From positions 1-29,660 of the forward strand of contig NZ_QUDO01000052.1 of assembly GCF_003477525.1 (NCBI RefSeq): 29,660 bases of DNA, in the 5' to 3' direction. Below are positions 1 through 6,799 of the stretch, one piece after another. Origin of the DNA: Ruminococcus sp. AF41-9. Its GTDB lineage: Bacteria > Bacillota > Clostridia > Lachnospirales > Lachnospiraceae. The position numbers were made by a program, and so were the translations under genes. The stretch's first letter is position 1. Each line of letters begins with the position of its first letter. The notes below the pieces were generated by a model. The model saw only the letters and a list, made by a program, of their open reading frames with translations, was not told where the DNA came from and made no database searches.

Positions 1-99
1 CTGGTTGTCTATAAATATATTATGTAAATTTACGGGGTTGAATTCTATTCTTTTCAGGTATGTTTTATAGTTATTTGTATATTTATACTATAACATTTA

Positions 100-169
100 A
101 ATAAGTAAGAATAGCCATCGTATTTTCACGAGAATAGTACTCAAAATACAATGGCTATTCTTACTTATT
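100..169 (-). terminator. Long near-perfect hairpin overlapping a stop codon
   Basis: Two 27-nt arms (100-126 and 143-169) are complementary except for one position and enclose a 16-nt loop. The TAA stop of the minus-strand gene at 165-167 lies inside the right arm, which suggests a transcription terminator or 3'-end stabiliser for that gene. The downstream minus-strand sequence is AT-rich but has no clean U-run, so intrinsic termination is probable rather than certain. Confidence 0.6.
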
Positions 170-422
170 CATCAAAATTTGTTTCAAAGACTCCCTCAGG
201 GGTTCTGATCGTCAAAATGCCTAAATTAAATTCTTCATCCATCACCGTAATATGATATTCAAAAATAACATCGTCTTCAAACTTTGAAAAAAGGATGTAA
301 GTTCCATTCTCTTTTCCTTCTATCTGGTCACAAATATCTTCATATACTCTTTCCCCGGATATCTCTCTTGTATATCCTGTATCTTTAATCTTTTTTTCTA
401 TCGCTTTATATAATTCGTCCAT
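165..422 (-). CDS. Hypothetical protein, 85 aa
   Basis: A small acidic, soluble protein with no membrane segment and no recognised motif. The reading frame is open upstream to 500, but the ATG at 422 is preferred because an AGAGG ribosome binding site lies about 9 nt before it; the upstream extension is Cys-rich and lacks such a site. The N-terminus (MDELYKAIEKKIKDTGY) looks helical, and the rest alternates short hydrophobic and acidic stretches consistent with beta strands. It stands alone between non-coding stretches and ends in the long hairpin at 100-169. I do not recognise the family and assign no function. Coding status is supported by the ribosome binding site and the terminator at its end. 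Confidence 0.6.
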   Translation of the reverse strand: MDELYKAIEKKIKDTGYTREISGERVYEDICDQIEGKENGTYILFSKFEDDVIFEYHITVMDEEFNLGILTIRTPEGVFETNFDE

Positions 423-556
423 CTTCTCTACCTCTTTTATTAAGCACCTTAAACTGGTGTTTTTAGAACAATTTTCTACATGATAGCAGGTTATCTGCAA
501 AAATGCAACCAGTAACTGCCATAATTGTTTTTATATTTTTCTTTCATATTTTCTTC

Positions 557-608
557 AAAAAGAAAGGATACCTCCCATAAATCTTCTTCGGAGATATCCC
601 TTCTTTTT
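557..608 (-). terminator. Hairpin downstream of the P-loop gene
   Basis: Arms 557-575 and 590-608 (19 nt each, two mismatches) form a stem whose ends are A-rich and T-rich. It lies about 90 bp beyond the 3' end of the gene at 699-1118 and would give an AAAAA/UUUUU-flanked hairpin on either strand. It is a plausible intrinsic terminator. Confidence 0.5.
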
Positions 609-639
609 CAAATATGTAATTTTCCGTTTACATATCTGG

Positions 640-665
640 GTTTTCAGAAATCATTTTCTGAAAAC
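640..665. repeat. Perfect 11-bp inverted repeat
   Basis: GTTTTCAGAAA at 640-650 is mirrored exactly at 655-665 around the 4-nt loop TCAT. It sits 34 bp past the end of the P-loop gene and just before the larger hairpin at 557-608. There is no U-run after it on the minus strand, so it may be an mRNA 3'-end structure or a protein-binding palindrome rather than a terminator. Confidence 0.4.
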
Positions 666-698
666 TATACACACATTTTTCTTTTGTTGCTAACCAAC

Positions 699-1118
699 TT
701 ATAAAGCTACGCTGATTTTCTCATGAAGTGCCTCAGGAACTTCTTCTTTGTCTAAAGACATACTGATTACAAAGGTAACATTAAACTGTTTTCCGATCGC
801 ATCTAACTGCTCCAGTGTATTAGTGACATCCTCGCCCTCTAATTTTGCTACCTTAAGGAAGCTGTCAAGATAAATCTGCTCAAGATCATGATCCTGTGAA
901 AGAATACCGCAGATAAATCCAACGAATTCATCCGCATTTTTAATCGGGAAGCCAGAGACATCAATGAGACGAACTTTATTATTCAGTTCATACATATGTT
1001 TTGTGCTCTTGTCTAAGTAAACAATGCTTCCGTTTGCTTCTTTCACTGCTCCATTTACTTTGTCTAACAGTACTTTTGTTTTGCCTTTGCCTTTCTTTCC
1101 TACAATCAGTTCAACCAT
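699..1118 (-). CDS. Small P-loop NTPase-like protein, 139 aa
   Basis: The N-terminus has a hydrophobic strand followed by GKKGKGKT (residues 7-14), a match to a Walker A phosphate-binding loop. A hydrophobic strand around FNVTFVIS (residues 110-120) could be a core strand of an ATPase fold. The upstream frame offers another start at 1139, but the ATG at 1118 is preceded at 8 nt by a strong TAAGGAGG ribosome binding site, so it is chosen. The protein is much shorter than complete ATPases and has no evident DEAD/DExx Walker B motif. Proteins like this are sometimes named PilT-like in Clostridia, but nothing here indicates pili, so I give no specific role. It is expressed from its own tandem promoters and followed by hairpins. 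Confidence 0.7.
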   Translation of the reverse strand: MVELIVGKKGKGKTKVLLDKVNGAVKEANGSIVYLDKSTKHMYELNNKVRLIDVSGFPIKNADEFVGFICGILSQDHDLEQIYLDSFLKVAKLEGEDVTNTLEQLDAIGKQFNVTFVISMSLDKEEVPEALHEKISVAL

Positions 1119-1141
1119 GCTGTTTTCCTCCTTAGACACAT

Positions 1142-1170
1142 ATAATATTAATTTTAACCAAATATGTCAA
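1142..1170 (-). promoter_or_regulatory. Promoter P1 of the P-loop gene
   Basis: Read on the minus strand: -35 TTGACA (1165-1170), a 17-nt spacer, and -10 TATTAT (1142-1147). This is a near-consensus SigA promoter only about 25 nt upstream of the start codon at 1118. Confidence 0.6.
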
Positions 1171-1184
1171 TTAATATGTCTCTT

Positions 1185-1213
1185 ATTATAGTGCATATTA
1201 TTTAAAATTACAA
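1185..1213 (-). promoter_or_regulatory. Promoter P2 of the P-loop gene
   Basis: Read on the minus strand: -35 TTGTAA (1208-1213), a 17-nt spacer, and a perfect -10 TATAAT (1185-1190). It lies upstream of P1. A further TTGACA at 1232-1237 sits in a copy of the same AATTGACATATTT sequence that forms the P1 -35 region, so the sequence is repeated here. Confidence 0.6.
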
Positions 1214-1249
1214 GAGGATTTTTGAAAAATATGTCAATTTTTACGAAAA

Positions 1250-1504
1250 GTGGTAGAATTACTAGGTTTTATTGGTTTGTCCAGATTTCCATCCCACATT
1301 ATCCCATGTCAATCAAATTTTTTAGACTTTCGCCCTTATACAGGAGAAGAGTTTGTAGCTCTTATTGATGAATGTTTTGAGTGGTTTTATGATAATAAAA
1401 GTACTTATGATTTACCTCGAATGAATAACTATATCCCATCTACTCTATATAATGAAACCTGTAATTTTTTAAATACTATTGGTAAAATTAAACAAGCATT
1501 ATAG
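1250..1504 (+). CDS. Unrecognised short ORF, possibly a gene fragment
   Basis: An 84-codon frame opening with GTG, the only plus-strand frame in the left part of the window not covered by a gene on the other strand. The product is rich in aromatic residues (DECFEWFYDNK) with a helical C-terminus and no motif I recognise. There is no convincing ribosome binding site before the GTG. The start lies just behind the promoter region of the divergent P-loop gene, as if a longer gene had lost its 5' part. It ends beside a terminator shared with the convergent Uma2 genes. It may be the tail of a lost transposase or accessory protein, but this is speculative. Confidence 0.3.
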   Translation: MVELLGFIGLSRFPSHIIPCQSNFLDFRPYTGEEFVALIDECFEWFYDNKSTYDLPRMNNYIPSTLYNETCNFLNTIGKIKQAL

Positions 1505-1513
1505 CCCACAACA

Positions 1514-1544
1514 AAAGCCTCCCAGATTAACCCTGAGAGGCTTT
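1514..1544. terminator. Bidirectional terminator between convergent genes
   Basis: AAAGCCTCCCAG (1514-1525) pairs with 1533-1544 with one mismatch and a 7-nt loop. On the minus strand the stem is followed by a U-rich TTTTGTTGT tail, suited to ending the Uma2 transcript; it can also serve the plus-strand ORF ending at 1504. Confidence 0.75.
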
Positions 1545-1567
1545 CATACTGTTCCTATTAACTTCAA

Positions 1568-2125
1568 TTATTCCACATTTTCAAACATTTCTGCCAATGT
1601 CATAGAAATCTTCGGAAAATCTTTTAACGTTACCACTGTATCTGCATTATAGCAGTCTTCTTCTGGATCATCCTGGAGGATATAACTGTACTTCAAATTA
1701 TATTTACCATCTTCAAGATAATATATTTCAACTGCTCTTTCTTTCGGTGAAATAATCCAGTACTCTTCAATACCTGCTGCCTGGTAAATTTCTTTCTTTA
1801 CTGTTTTGTCTCTCAATGCTGTTGCAGGACTAAGAGTTTCAACAATAAATCTAGGTGTACCAGTATAGGAGCCACCCTTTAAATGTTTACGATTGCATAT
1901 AATCATAACATCTGGTATCACATAGTCATTGCTTTCCTGCGCATGATATTTATAGTCCAGATTCTCCATAAATGCCAAACATAATGTTCCTTTTAATCCA
2001 GTTGATATGATTCGATAAATATTACCATCTACAATTCCATGCTGATAATTCGGTGATGGTGACATATCATAGATTACACCATTAATCTTCTCTTCTTTTG
2101 TATATTCCTCTTTCAGTAATGGCAT
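1568..2125 (-). CDS. Uma2 family (DUF820) putative endonuclease, 185 aa
   Basis: The protein carries the Uma2 core, a PD-(D/E)xK-type fold: a strand with IPDVMIIC (acidic Asp), then PRFIVETLSPAT (Glu), and the Lys-containing helix leading into GIEEYWIISP. It is 185 residues, within the family's usual range. Its N-terminus is shorter than that of its neighbour: MPLLKEE joins almost directly to the strand INGVIYDMSP, so the usual first helix (the LPEGERAELIDG region in the paralogue) is largely missing. An AGGAGG site precedes the ATG. It lies 14 nt downstream of the second Uma2 gene and is probably cotranscribed with it. The cellular role of Uma2 proteins is not well defined; nuclease activity is inferred from the fold. 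Confidence 0.85.
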   Translation of the reverse strand: MPLLKEEYTKEEKINGVIYDMSPSPNYQHGIVDGNIYRIISTGLKGTLCLAFMENLDYKYHAQESNDYVIPDVMIICNRKHLKGGSYTGTPRFIVETLSPATALRDKTVKKEIYQAAGIEEYWIISPKERAVEIYYLEDGKYNLKYSYILQDDPEEDCYNADTVVTLKDFPKISMTLAEMFENVE

Positions 2126-2139
2126 ATTGCACTCACCTC

Positions 2140-2685
2140 CTACAGTTCCATACTTCCGAAATCAATCACAAGATCATCATAAATTCCTGCTTTAATAGAA
2201 TCCTGTAACGTATAATCATTAACACTTTCATCACCAGTAAAATTATATACAATAACACGATTCTTCTCAGGATCAACAATCCAGTATTCCTTGACACCTG
2301 CCGAACGATATTTCAGAAGCTTTAACAGGTAGTCCATCTTCTTACTTGCAGGTGATACAATCTCAATAACCCAGTCTGGCGCACCCTTACATCCTCTATC
2401 ATCAAGCTTATCTGAATCACAAATTACAGAAATATCTGGTTCTACATAAGTATTGCTTCTTTCATCCAGATAAACGGCAAATGGTGCTGCATAAACCTCA
2501 CATTTTCCTTTGTGTTCTTCAATGTAACGGTCAATAATACTGGCAAGTCTTGTTGAGATATGCTGATGTTTTCTGCCAGGTGGAGCCATCATATACATAT
2601 GACCGTCAATCAGTTCTGCTCTTTCTCCCTCTGGTAATGCATATATATCATCTATAGTATAAGTTTCTTCTTTCAGTAATGGCAT
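2140..2685 (-). CDS. Uma2 family (DUF820) putative endonuclease, 181 aa
   Basis: This is a full-length Uma2 protein. The N-terminal helix YTIDDIYALPEGERAELIDG is followed by MYMMAPPGRKHQHIS, VEPDISVICD (Asp), PDWVIEIVSPAS (Glu) and KMDYLLKLLKYRSAGVKEYWIVDP (Lys helix), the PD-(D/E)xK arrangement. GGAGG stands 7 nt before the ATG. It shares the first seven residues, MPLLKEE, and 17 identical nucleotides at the start with the downstream paralogue, showing a local duplication. Decayed DUF4160/DUF2442 sequences and a promoter lie just upstream, so transcription may come through them. Target and biological role are unknown. Confidence 0.88.
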   Translation of the reverse strand: MPLLKEETYTIDDIYALPEGERAELIDGHMYMMAPPGRKHQHISTRLASIIDRYIEEHKGKCEVYAAPFAVYLDERSNTYVEPDISVICDSDKLDDRGCKGAPDWVIEIVSPASKKMDYLLKLLKYRSAGVKEYWIVDPEKNRVIVYNFTGDESVNDYTLQDSIKAGIYDDLVIDFGSMEL

Positions 2686-2726
2686 GTTATCACCTCCAGT
2701 GAGTTTTACTATTGTGTTGACTACAC

Positions 2727-2861
2727 TCAGGCAATCAGATTATTGATAGCTTCTAATTCATATACAGTAAACGGATCAATCTTACCATCGTCAAAGAATA
2801 CCTGTACATGAAAGTTATCCAATGGCATCACCTGTACTACTGTTGGAAAATATTCGTTCTT
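2727..2861 (-). pseudogene. DUF2442 remnant
   Basis: Minus-strand translation gives YFPTVVQVMPLDNFHVQVFF followed by DDGKIDPF and a stop at 2727. The pattern of hydrophobic strand, PLDN turn, strand and FxDGK turn matches the N-terminal half of DUF2442. The second half of the domain is absent. At the 5' end a GGGAG ribosome binding site is present, but the expected ATGAAG has become ATAAG, so the start codon is lost by what looks like a one-base deletion. It follows the DUF4160 remnant by 12 nt, the usual order for this pair. Judged non-functional. Confidence 0.6.
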
Positions 2862-2873
2862 ATGATTTCTCCC

Positions 2874-2986
2874 TTAAATAAGCGGATTGATTCTATTTAA
2901 TGGTTTCATATCTTTTGCAAGTTCCCAGTTTTGCATCAGTTCATCCTGATGAATTTTAGCAAATTTCACTTTCTTATGTTTGTATT
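2874..2986 (-). pseudogene. DUF4160 C-terminal remnant
   Basis: The minus-strand frame reads VKFAKIHQDELMQNWELA, then a short linker and a C-terminal RINPLI before TAA. This matches the last helix and tail of DUF4160 proteins (pattern LHxDELxxNWELA...IxPL). The N-terminal two thirds, including the conserved His-rich segment, are absent, and an in-frame stop lies just upstream. A promoter-like sequence abuts the break, suggesting that a deletion removed the 5' part. Confidence 0.6.
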
Positions 2987-3013
2987 ATAATATAAGTTTT
3001 ACCTATTCAGCAA
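2984..3013 (-). promoter_or_regulatory. Candidate promoter ahead of the remnants and Uma2 genes
   Basis: On the minus strand: -35 TTGCTG (3008-3013), an 18-nt spacer and a perfect -10 TATAAT (2984-2989). The predicted transcript would begin near 2977, run through the DUF4160 and DUF2442 remnants and enter the two Uma2 genes. The stretch 2987-3084 has no other gene. Confidence 0.5.
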
Positions 3014-3084
3014 CTTATTTTTCTACTTCTGGCAGAACAGATATAAATATCAATGTAACAGCAGTCATTTTATACTCATTTTTA

Positions 3085-3387
3085 TTACAGAGAAAATGTA
3101 ATATTACGAATCATATTCCGATTAATAAGTTGAGTACCTTTCTTTGGTGTTTCTACTTTTACCCATTGATTATCTGCATCCATAAGTTTTCCTTTAATGG
3201 CTCCAACTTCATTAAATAAACTTACGACACATTCTTTTCCTATATACTGATCTAACATTGAACCGCTCATATCTTCATATTCCTTTCCATTATCATTAAT
3301 TAATATTACATGATTGACTTCCTGCAATGTATTCATCATAGTTATCATATTCAGATTGTTAATTGCAACCATGGATGCTATATCCAT
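3085..3387 (-). CDS. Small protein with Sm-like beta-barrel pattern, 100 aa
   Basis: The ATG at 3387 follows a GGGGG ribosome binding site at about 8 nt. After a Met/Asn-rich N-terminal helix, the C-terminal half reads IGKECVVSLFNEVGAIKGKL, then an acidic turn (DADNQW), a strand VKVETPKKG and RNMIRNITF. The alternation of a GK turn, strand, Gly-containing turn, strand and a final Ile/Asn strand resembles the Sm/LSm barrel and small uncharacterised Clostridial proteins. The similarity is by pattern only, so RNA binding is an inference. It is a single gene following recD2, 94 nt after its stop, and may be read from the same transcript. Confidence 0.6.
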   Translation of the reverse strand: MDIASMVAINNLNMITMMNTLQEVNHVILINDNGKEYEDMSGSMLDQYIGKECVVSLFNEVGAIKGKLMDADNQWVKVETPKKGTQLINRNMIRNITFSL

Positions 3388-3481
3388 TTACATTCCCCCT
3401 TCCCGGTATAGTCTGCTTATATCATATGTTATCTACATTTGTATATCCTTTATATAATAATCCCATTGCAATGATCTATTA

Positions 3482-6187
3482 TTATTGTTGTCTTTTCCCT
3501 GCCTGCTGCCCGATCCATTTCATGATCACTTCCACAACCATTTTCTGTTCTGCCTCACTTAGCTGTCGTCCTTTTGGAATCCCATACCACTTTTCCAGGC
3601 ATCCGCGACAGCAGGTTGCAGTTGCATGCTGGGCAATAAAAACAGGATGCCCTCTCATTGGTGTCTGCTTTCCGTCATTTTTTGGAAATGCCGGTGCCAG
3701 ACGCGTCCTGATAAAGTCCTGTGCATGAGTGCGGATAGTTTCTATTCCCTTTTCTGCAACATATGCCCGGTCATTGGCTTTCAGGGAAAAACTGCTCCGG
3801 AATTTAGACTGTGCAAGTCTCTGAAACAGATTTCCGTGATAAAATGCCGGCTGTTCTGACACCACAGAAGGCCGTATTTCGCCTTTATAGACGATTTTTC
3901 GTTTCTTCCGTGGAAATTCCTGACTTTTGTCAGAATTTCGCTTATTTCCCAAATCAGAAGTTTTCTCTGGTTTTTGCATGATACTGTCATTACAGTCATT
4001 CGCATTGTTGTTTTTAAAAGATGTATCCTGCATATGTTCAGCCATTTTTCCAGTATTCTTTCCCTCTGCAAGTCTCTGCGCAAGTTTTGTATTTCTGGAT
4101 TTCGTAGTCTCATTTCTGATTGCATAAGACACAGCACGCTTTTCTCCGATCAGAACCAGAATTTTCTTTGCACGGGTCACACCTGTATAAAGCAGATTTC
4201 TCTGCAGCATCACAAAATGACTCATGGTAAACGGCATCACTACGATCGGATATTCACTTCCCTGTGCCTTATGGATGGTAAGCGCATAGGCAAGTGTCAG
4301 TTCATCTAGCTCTGACTGGTCATATACCACTTCCCGTCCGTCATAATTTACCGTCAGTTCCCGTTCTTCCATATCTACTCTGGAAATTCTTCCGATATCT
4401 CCATTAAAGACTTCCTTATCATAATCATTGCGTATCTGCATGACTTTATCTCCGAACCGATACTGAGTTCCTCCCCTTTTCAGAAAAATATCCGATGGGT
4501 TCATTGCCTCCTGTAAAAGGACATTCAGATTTGCTGCCCCGCAGATTCCACGCTGCATAGGCGTCAATACCTGAATATCCGACATCGCATCCACATGATA
4601 GTAGCGTGGAAGATTCTGTGTACAGAACTTAATCAGTGTCTCAACCACTTCCTCATTACTTTCCCTGGAAGCAAAGAAAAAATCCGAATCTTTTCCGCCA
4701 CGCATATCAATCGATTCCCCACGGTTGATCCGATGTGCATTCATAATGATCCGGCTTCCCTGCGCCTGACGGAAAATCCGCTCCAGCTTCACAACCGGAA
4801 TCTGTCCTGACGCGATCATATCTTTCAGAACATTCCCTGCACCCACACTTGGAAGCTGATCCGTATCTCCTACCAGGATCAGAGTCATTGTATCCGGAAG
4901 TGCTTTCAGCAGATTGTACATCAGCAGGATATCGATCATGGAACACTCATCCAGAATAAGTACATCTCCCTCCAGAGGTTTCTCTTCATTCCGCTGATAT
5001 CCTTCCGGCGGTTTATATTCGAGGAGTCTGTGAATGGTCTTTGCCTCCATTCCTGTAGCTTCTGACATTCTCTTTGCCGCCCTTCCCGTCGGAGCAGCAA
5101 GAAGAATCTTATATCCTGCTGCCTGATATGCCGAAATGATTCCAAGCGTTGTGGTTGTTTTTCCGGTTCCTGGACCTCCCGTCAGAATCATTACCTTGGA
5201 AGATACAGCCATACGGACAGCTTTCTTCTGTACCTCATCATAGACGATCGTATTCTGGCTTCTCACCTGTGCCAGTACCTTCTCCGTATCTGTCTTTACC
5301 TCACGCTGTGTATTCAGAAGTTTCAGAAGACGGTCAGCGCATCCGGCCTCAGAAAAATAAAACGGTGGCAGATAAATGGCATCTTCCTCCCGGATCACAT
5401 CCTCCGTGCGAAGCATCTCATCCAGCGTCACTTCAAGTTCGGGTTCTTCCGTTTCCAGAAGTTCACAGGCCCGCCTGATCAGTTGCTCTCTTAGCGCATA
5501 ACAATGACCATCTTCCGCCAGTTTGTTCAATGTATATAAAATCCCGCTGCGCAGACGTACAAAGCGATTCTTTTCAAATCCCAGCTTCCCGGCGATCAGA
5601 TCCGCTGTCTTAAATCCAATTCCCCAGATGTCATCTGCCAGTCTGTACGGATTGTCCTTTACGATACGGATGCTGTCCCCTCCGTAGGTTTTAAATATCT
5701 TTGTGGCATGAGAAGTGCTGACCTCATAACTTTGCAGAAACAACATGATATTTTTGATCTCTTTCTGCTCCTGCCAGCTTTTTTTGATCCGTTCCACCCG
5801 GATTCTGCCAATTCCCTCCACATCGATCAGCGCATCCGGATTGTCTTCTATCACATTCAACGTATCCTCACCAAATTTCTGTACGATCCGTCTGGCAAAC
5901 TTCGGACCAACACCCTTGATCAGGCCGGAACCAAGATATTTTTCAATGCCATAGACAGTCGCAGGAAGTGTCTCTTCAAATTTCTGAACCAGAAACTGCT
6001 TTCCATACTTTGCATCTATTTTCCAGAATCCCTCCAGTGACAGTACAGAACCGACATGCGTGTCCGGCATGGTTCCAACTACAGTTACAAGATCATTCTG
6101 ATTTTTAGCCGCACATTTCAGCACCGTATAGCCGTTTTCTGCATTCTGATATGTAATTCTCTCTACGACACAGCGCAAATACTCCAA
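3482..6187 (-). CDS. recD2: RecD2-type ATP-dependent 5'-3' DNA helicase fused to a DUF4186 domain
   Basis: Residue numbers count from the GTG at 6196. Residues 1-705 are a complete RecD2 (YrrC-like) helicase: N-terminal OB-like region, helix-hairpin-helix repeats (about 88-141), Walker A GGPGTGKT (340-347), DECSM Walker B (416-420), GDTDQLPSVGAG (443-454) and the ending motif YTGVTRAKK. It should unwind DNA 5'-3' in recombination and repair without RecBC. Residues 706-785 form a polar, Asn/Lys-rich linker. Residues 786-900 are a full DUF4186 domain, with NDGKQTPMRGHPVFIAQHAT and CCRGCLEKW, rich in His and Cys as if metal-binding. Ordinary RecD2 proteins stop near residue 740. The GTG abuts GGGAG, so the TTG three codons later (6187), spaced 8 nt from GGAGG, is chosen. 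It follows an HD-domain gene by about 70 nt. Confidence 0.9.
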   Translation of the reverse strand: MEYLRCVVERITYQNAENGYTVLKCAAKNQNDLVTVVGTMPDTHVGSVLSLEGFWKIDAKYGKQFLVQKFEETLPATVYGIEKYLGSGLIKGVGPKFARRIVQKFGEDTLNVIEDNPDALIDVEGIGRIRVERIKKSWQEQKEIKNIMLFLQSYEVSTSHATKIFKTYGGDSIRIVKDNPYRLADDIWGIGFKTADLIAGKLGFEKNRFVRLRSGILYTLNKLAEDGHCYALREQLIRRACELLETEEPELEVTLDEMLRTEDVIREEDAIYLPPFYFSEAGCADRLLKLLNTQREVKTDTEKVLAQVRSQNTIVYDEVQKKAVRMAVSSKVMILTGGPGTGKTTTTLGIISAYQAAGYKILLAAPTGRAAKRMSEATGMEAKTIHRLLEYKPPEGYQRNEEKPLEGDVLILDECSMIDILLMYNLLKALPDTMTLILVGDTDQLPSVGAGNVLKDMIASGQIPVVKLERIFRQAQGSRIIMNAHRINRGESIDMRGGKDSDFFFASRESNEEVVETLIKFCTQNLPRYYHVDAMSDIQVLTPMQRGICGAANLNVLLQEAMNPSDIFLKRGGTQYRFGDKVMQIRNDYDKEVFNGDIGRISRVDMEERELTVNYDGREVVYDQSELDELTLAYALTIHKAQGSEYPIVVMPFTMSHFVMLQRNLLYTGVTRAKKILVLIGEKRAVSYAIRNETTKSRNTKLAQRLAEGKNTGKMAEHMQDTSFKNNNANDCNDSIMQKPEKTSDLGNKRNSDKSQEFPRKKRKIVYKGEIRPSVVSEQPAFYHGNLFQRLAQSKFRSSFSLKANDRAYVAEKGIETIRTHAQDFIRTRLAPAFPKNDGKQTPMRGHPVFIAQHATATCCRGCLEKWYGIPKGRQLSEAEQKMVVEVIMKWIGQQAGKRQQ

Positions 6188-6262
6188 CTCTCTCACCTCC
6201 CACGGAATTTTATCTGCAACTTTTTATTTCTGTCTTCTGTCAGATTTCTTCTTTTTCTGTTT

Positions 6263-6796
6263 TCATATCAGCCGCTGAAACAGATCCAGATATTCCCTCT
6301 CTGTCCTCTCAAACGGCTGTACTGTATAATCAATTGCAATATGGACTTCCGGTTCTTCTTCCGGAACAGACTCATTCAGCAGATATTTCAGATCAAACCA
6401 CAGCATGGCGTCATCAATCTCTTTTACGATCCTCTGTTCTTCCTCTGTGAGAATACTTCCCAGATACTTCTCAAAAATAACATTCAGCAGAATTTCCTCC
6501 TGCCGGTTATATTCCTTCAGTGATTTCTTAAAAGGTCTTGGTACATCTGACAGATAACACTCACTTGCATCATGCAGAAGACAGGCAAGAACCATTCGCG
6601 CAGAAAGCCCTCTGGCCTCTGCTTCTTTTGCACAGTTGATACAATGCTGTCCAACGGAGAAAAATGTCTTCACATGGCCATTTCCCCGGCAGATCAGAGA
6701 AAGGGCATGCGCAATATCCTCGATACAAACCAGATCCGGGTCCGGGCTGACCGGGTTAAAATGTTTTCCGGTATAAGTAGTGATGCAGTCACTCAT
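6263..6796 (-). CDS. HD-domain phosphohydrolase (YfbR-like), 177 aa
   Basis: The protein shows the HD metal-binding pattern: GQHC (His51), LLHDASECYLSDVPRPFK (His75-Asp76) and later an EIDDAML helix. The HDASE...D(L/V)PxPxK signature is that of YfbR-type 5'-nucleotidases and related nucleotide phosphohydrolases, which remove phosphate from deoxynucleoside monophosphates using divalent metal. Substrate here is inferred only. AAGGAG lies about 10 nt before the ATG. The start is 3 nt past the stop of the alarmone synthetase gene, so the two are almost certainly cotranscribed and possibly translationally coupled. A link to nucleotide turnover during the stringent response is plausible but unproven. 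Confidence 0.8.
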   Translation of the reverse strand: MSDCITTYTGKHFNPVSPDPDLVCIEDIAHALSLICRGNGHVKTFFSVGQHCINCAKEAEARGLSARMVLACLLHDASECYLSDVPRPFKKSLKEYNRQEEILLNVIFEKYLGSILTEEEQRIVKEIDDAMLWFDLKYLLNESVPEEEPEVHIAIDYTVQPFERTEREYLDLFQRLI

Positions 6797-6799
6797 CCT

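Noticed and set aside
1250..1504. IS3/IS30 transposase C-terminus for the plus-strand ORF
   Set aside because: I considered a DDE integrase tail, but neither the conserved Glu helix nor the usual terminal sequence pattern is present, and no inverted repeats flank it.
2980..3219. Plus-strand ORF of 79 codons near the Sm-like gene
   Set aside because: It overlaps a minus-strand gene with a good ribosome binding site and has none of its own; the product has no coherent pattern.
4595..5478. Plus-strand and alternative-frame ORFs opposite recD2
   Set aside because: They lie wholly within a well-supported gene on the other strand, have low-complexity composition and no ribosome binding sites; they are shadows.
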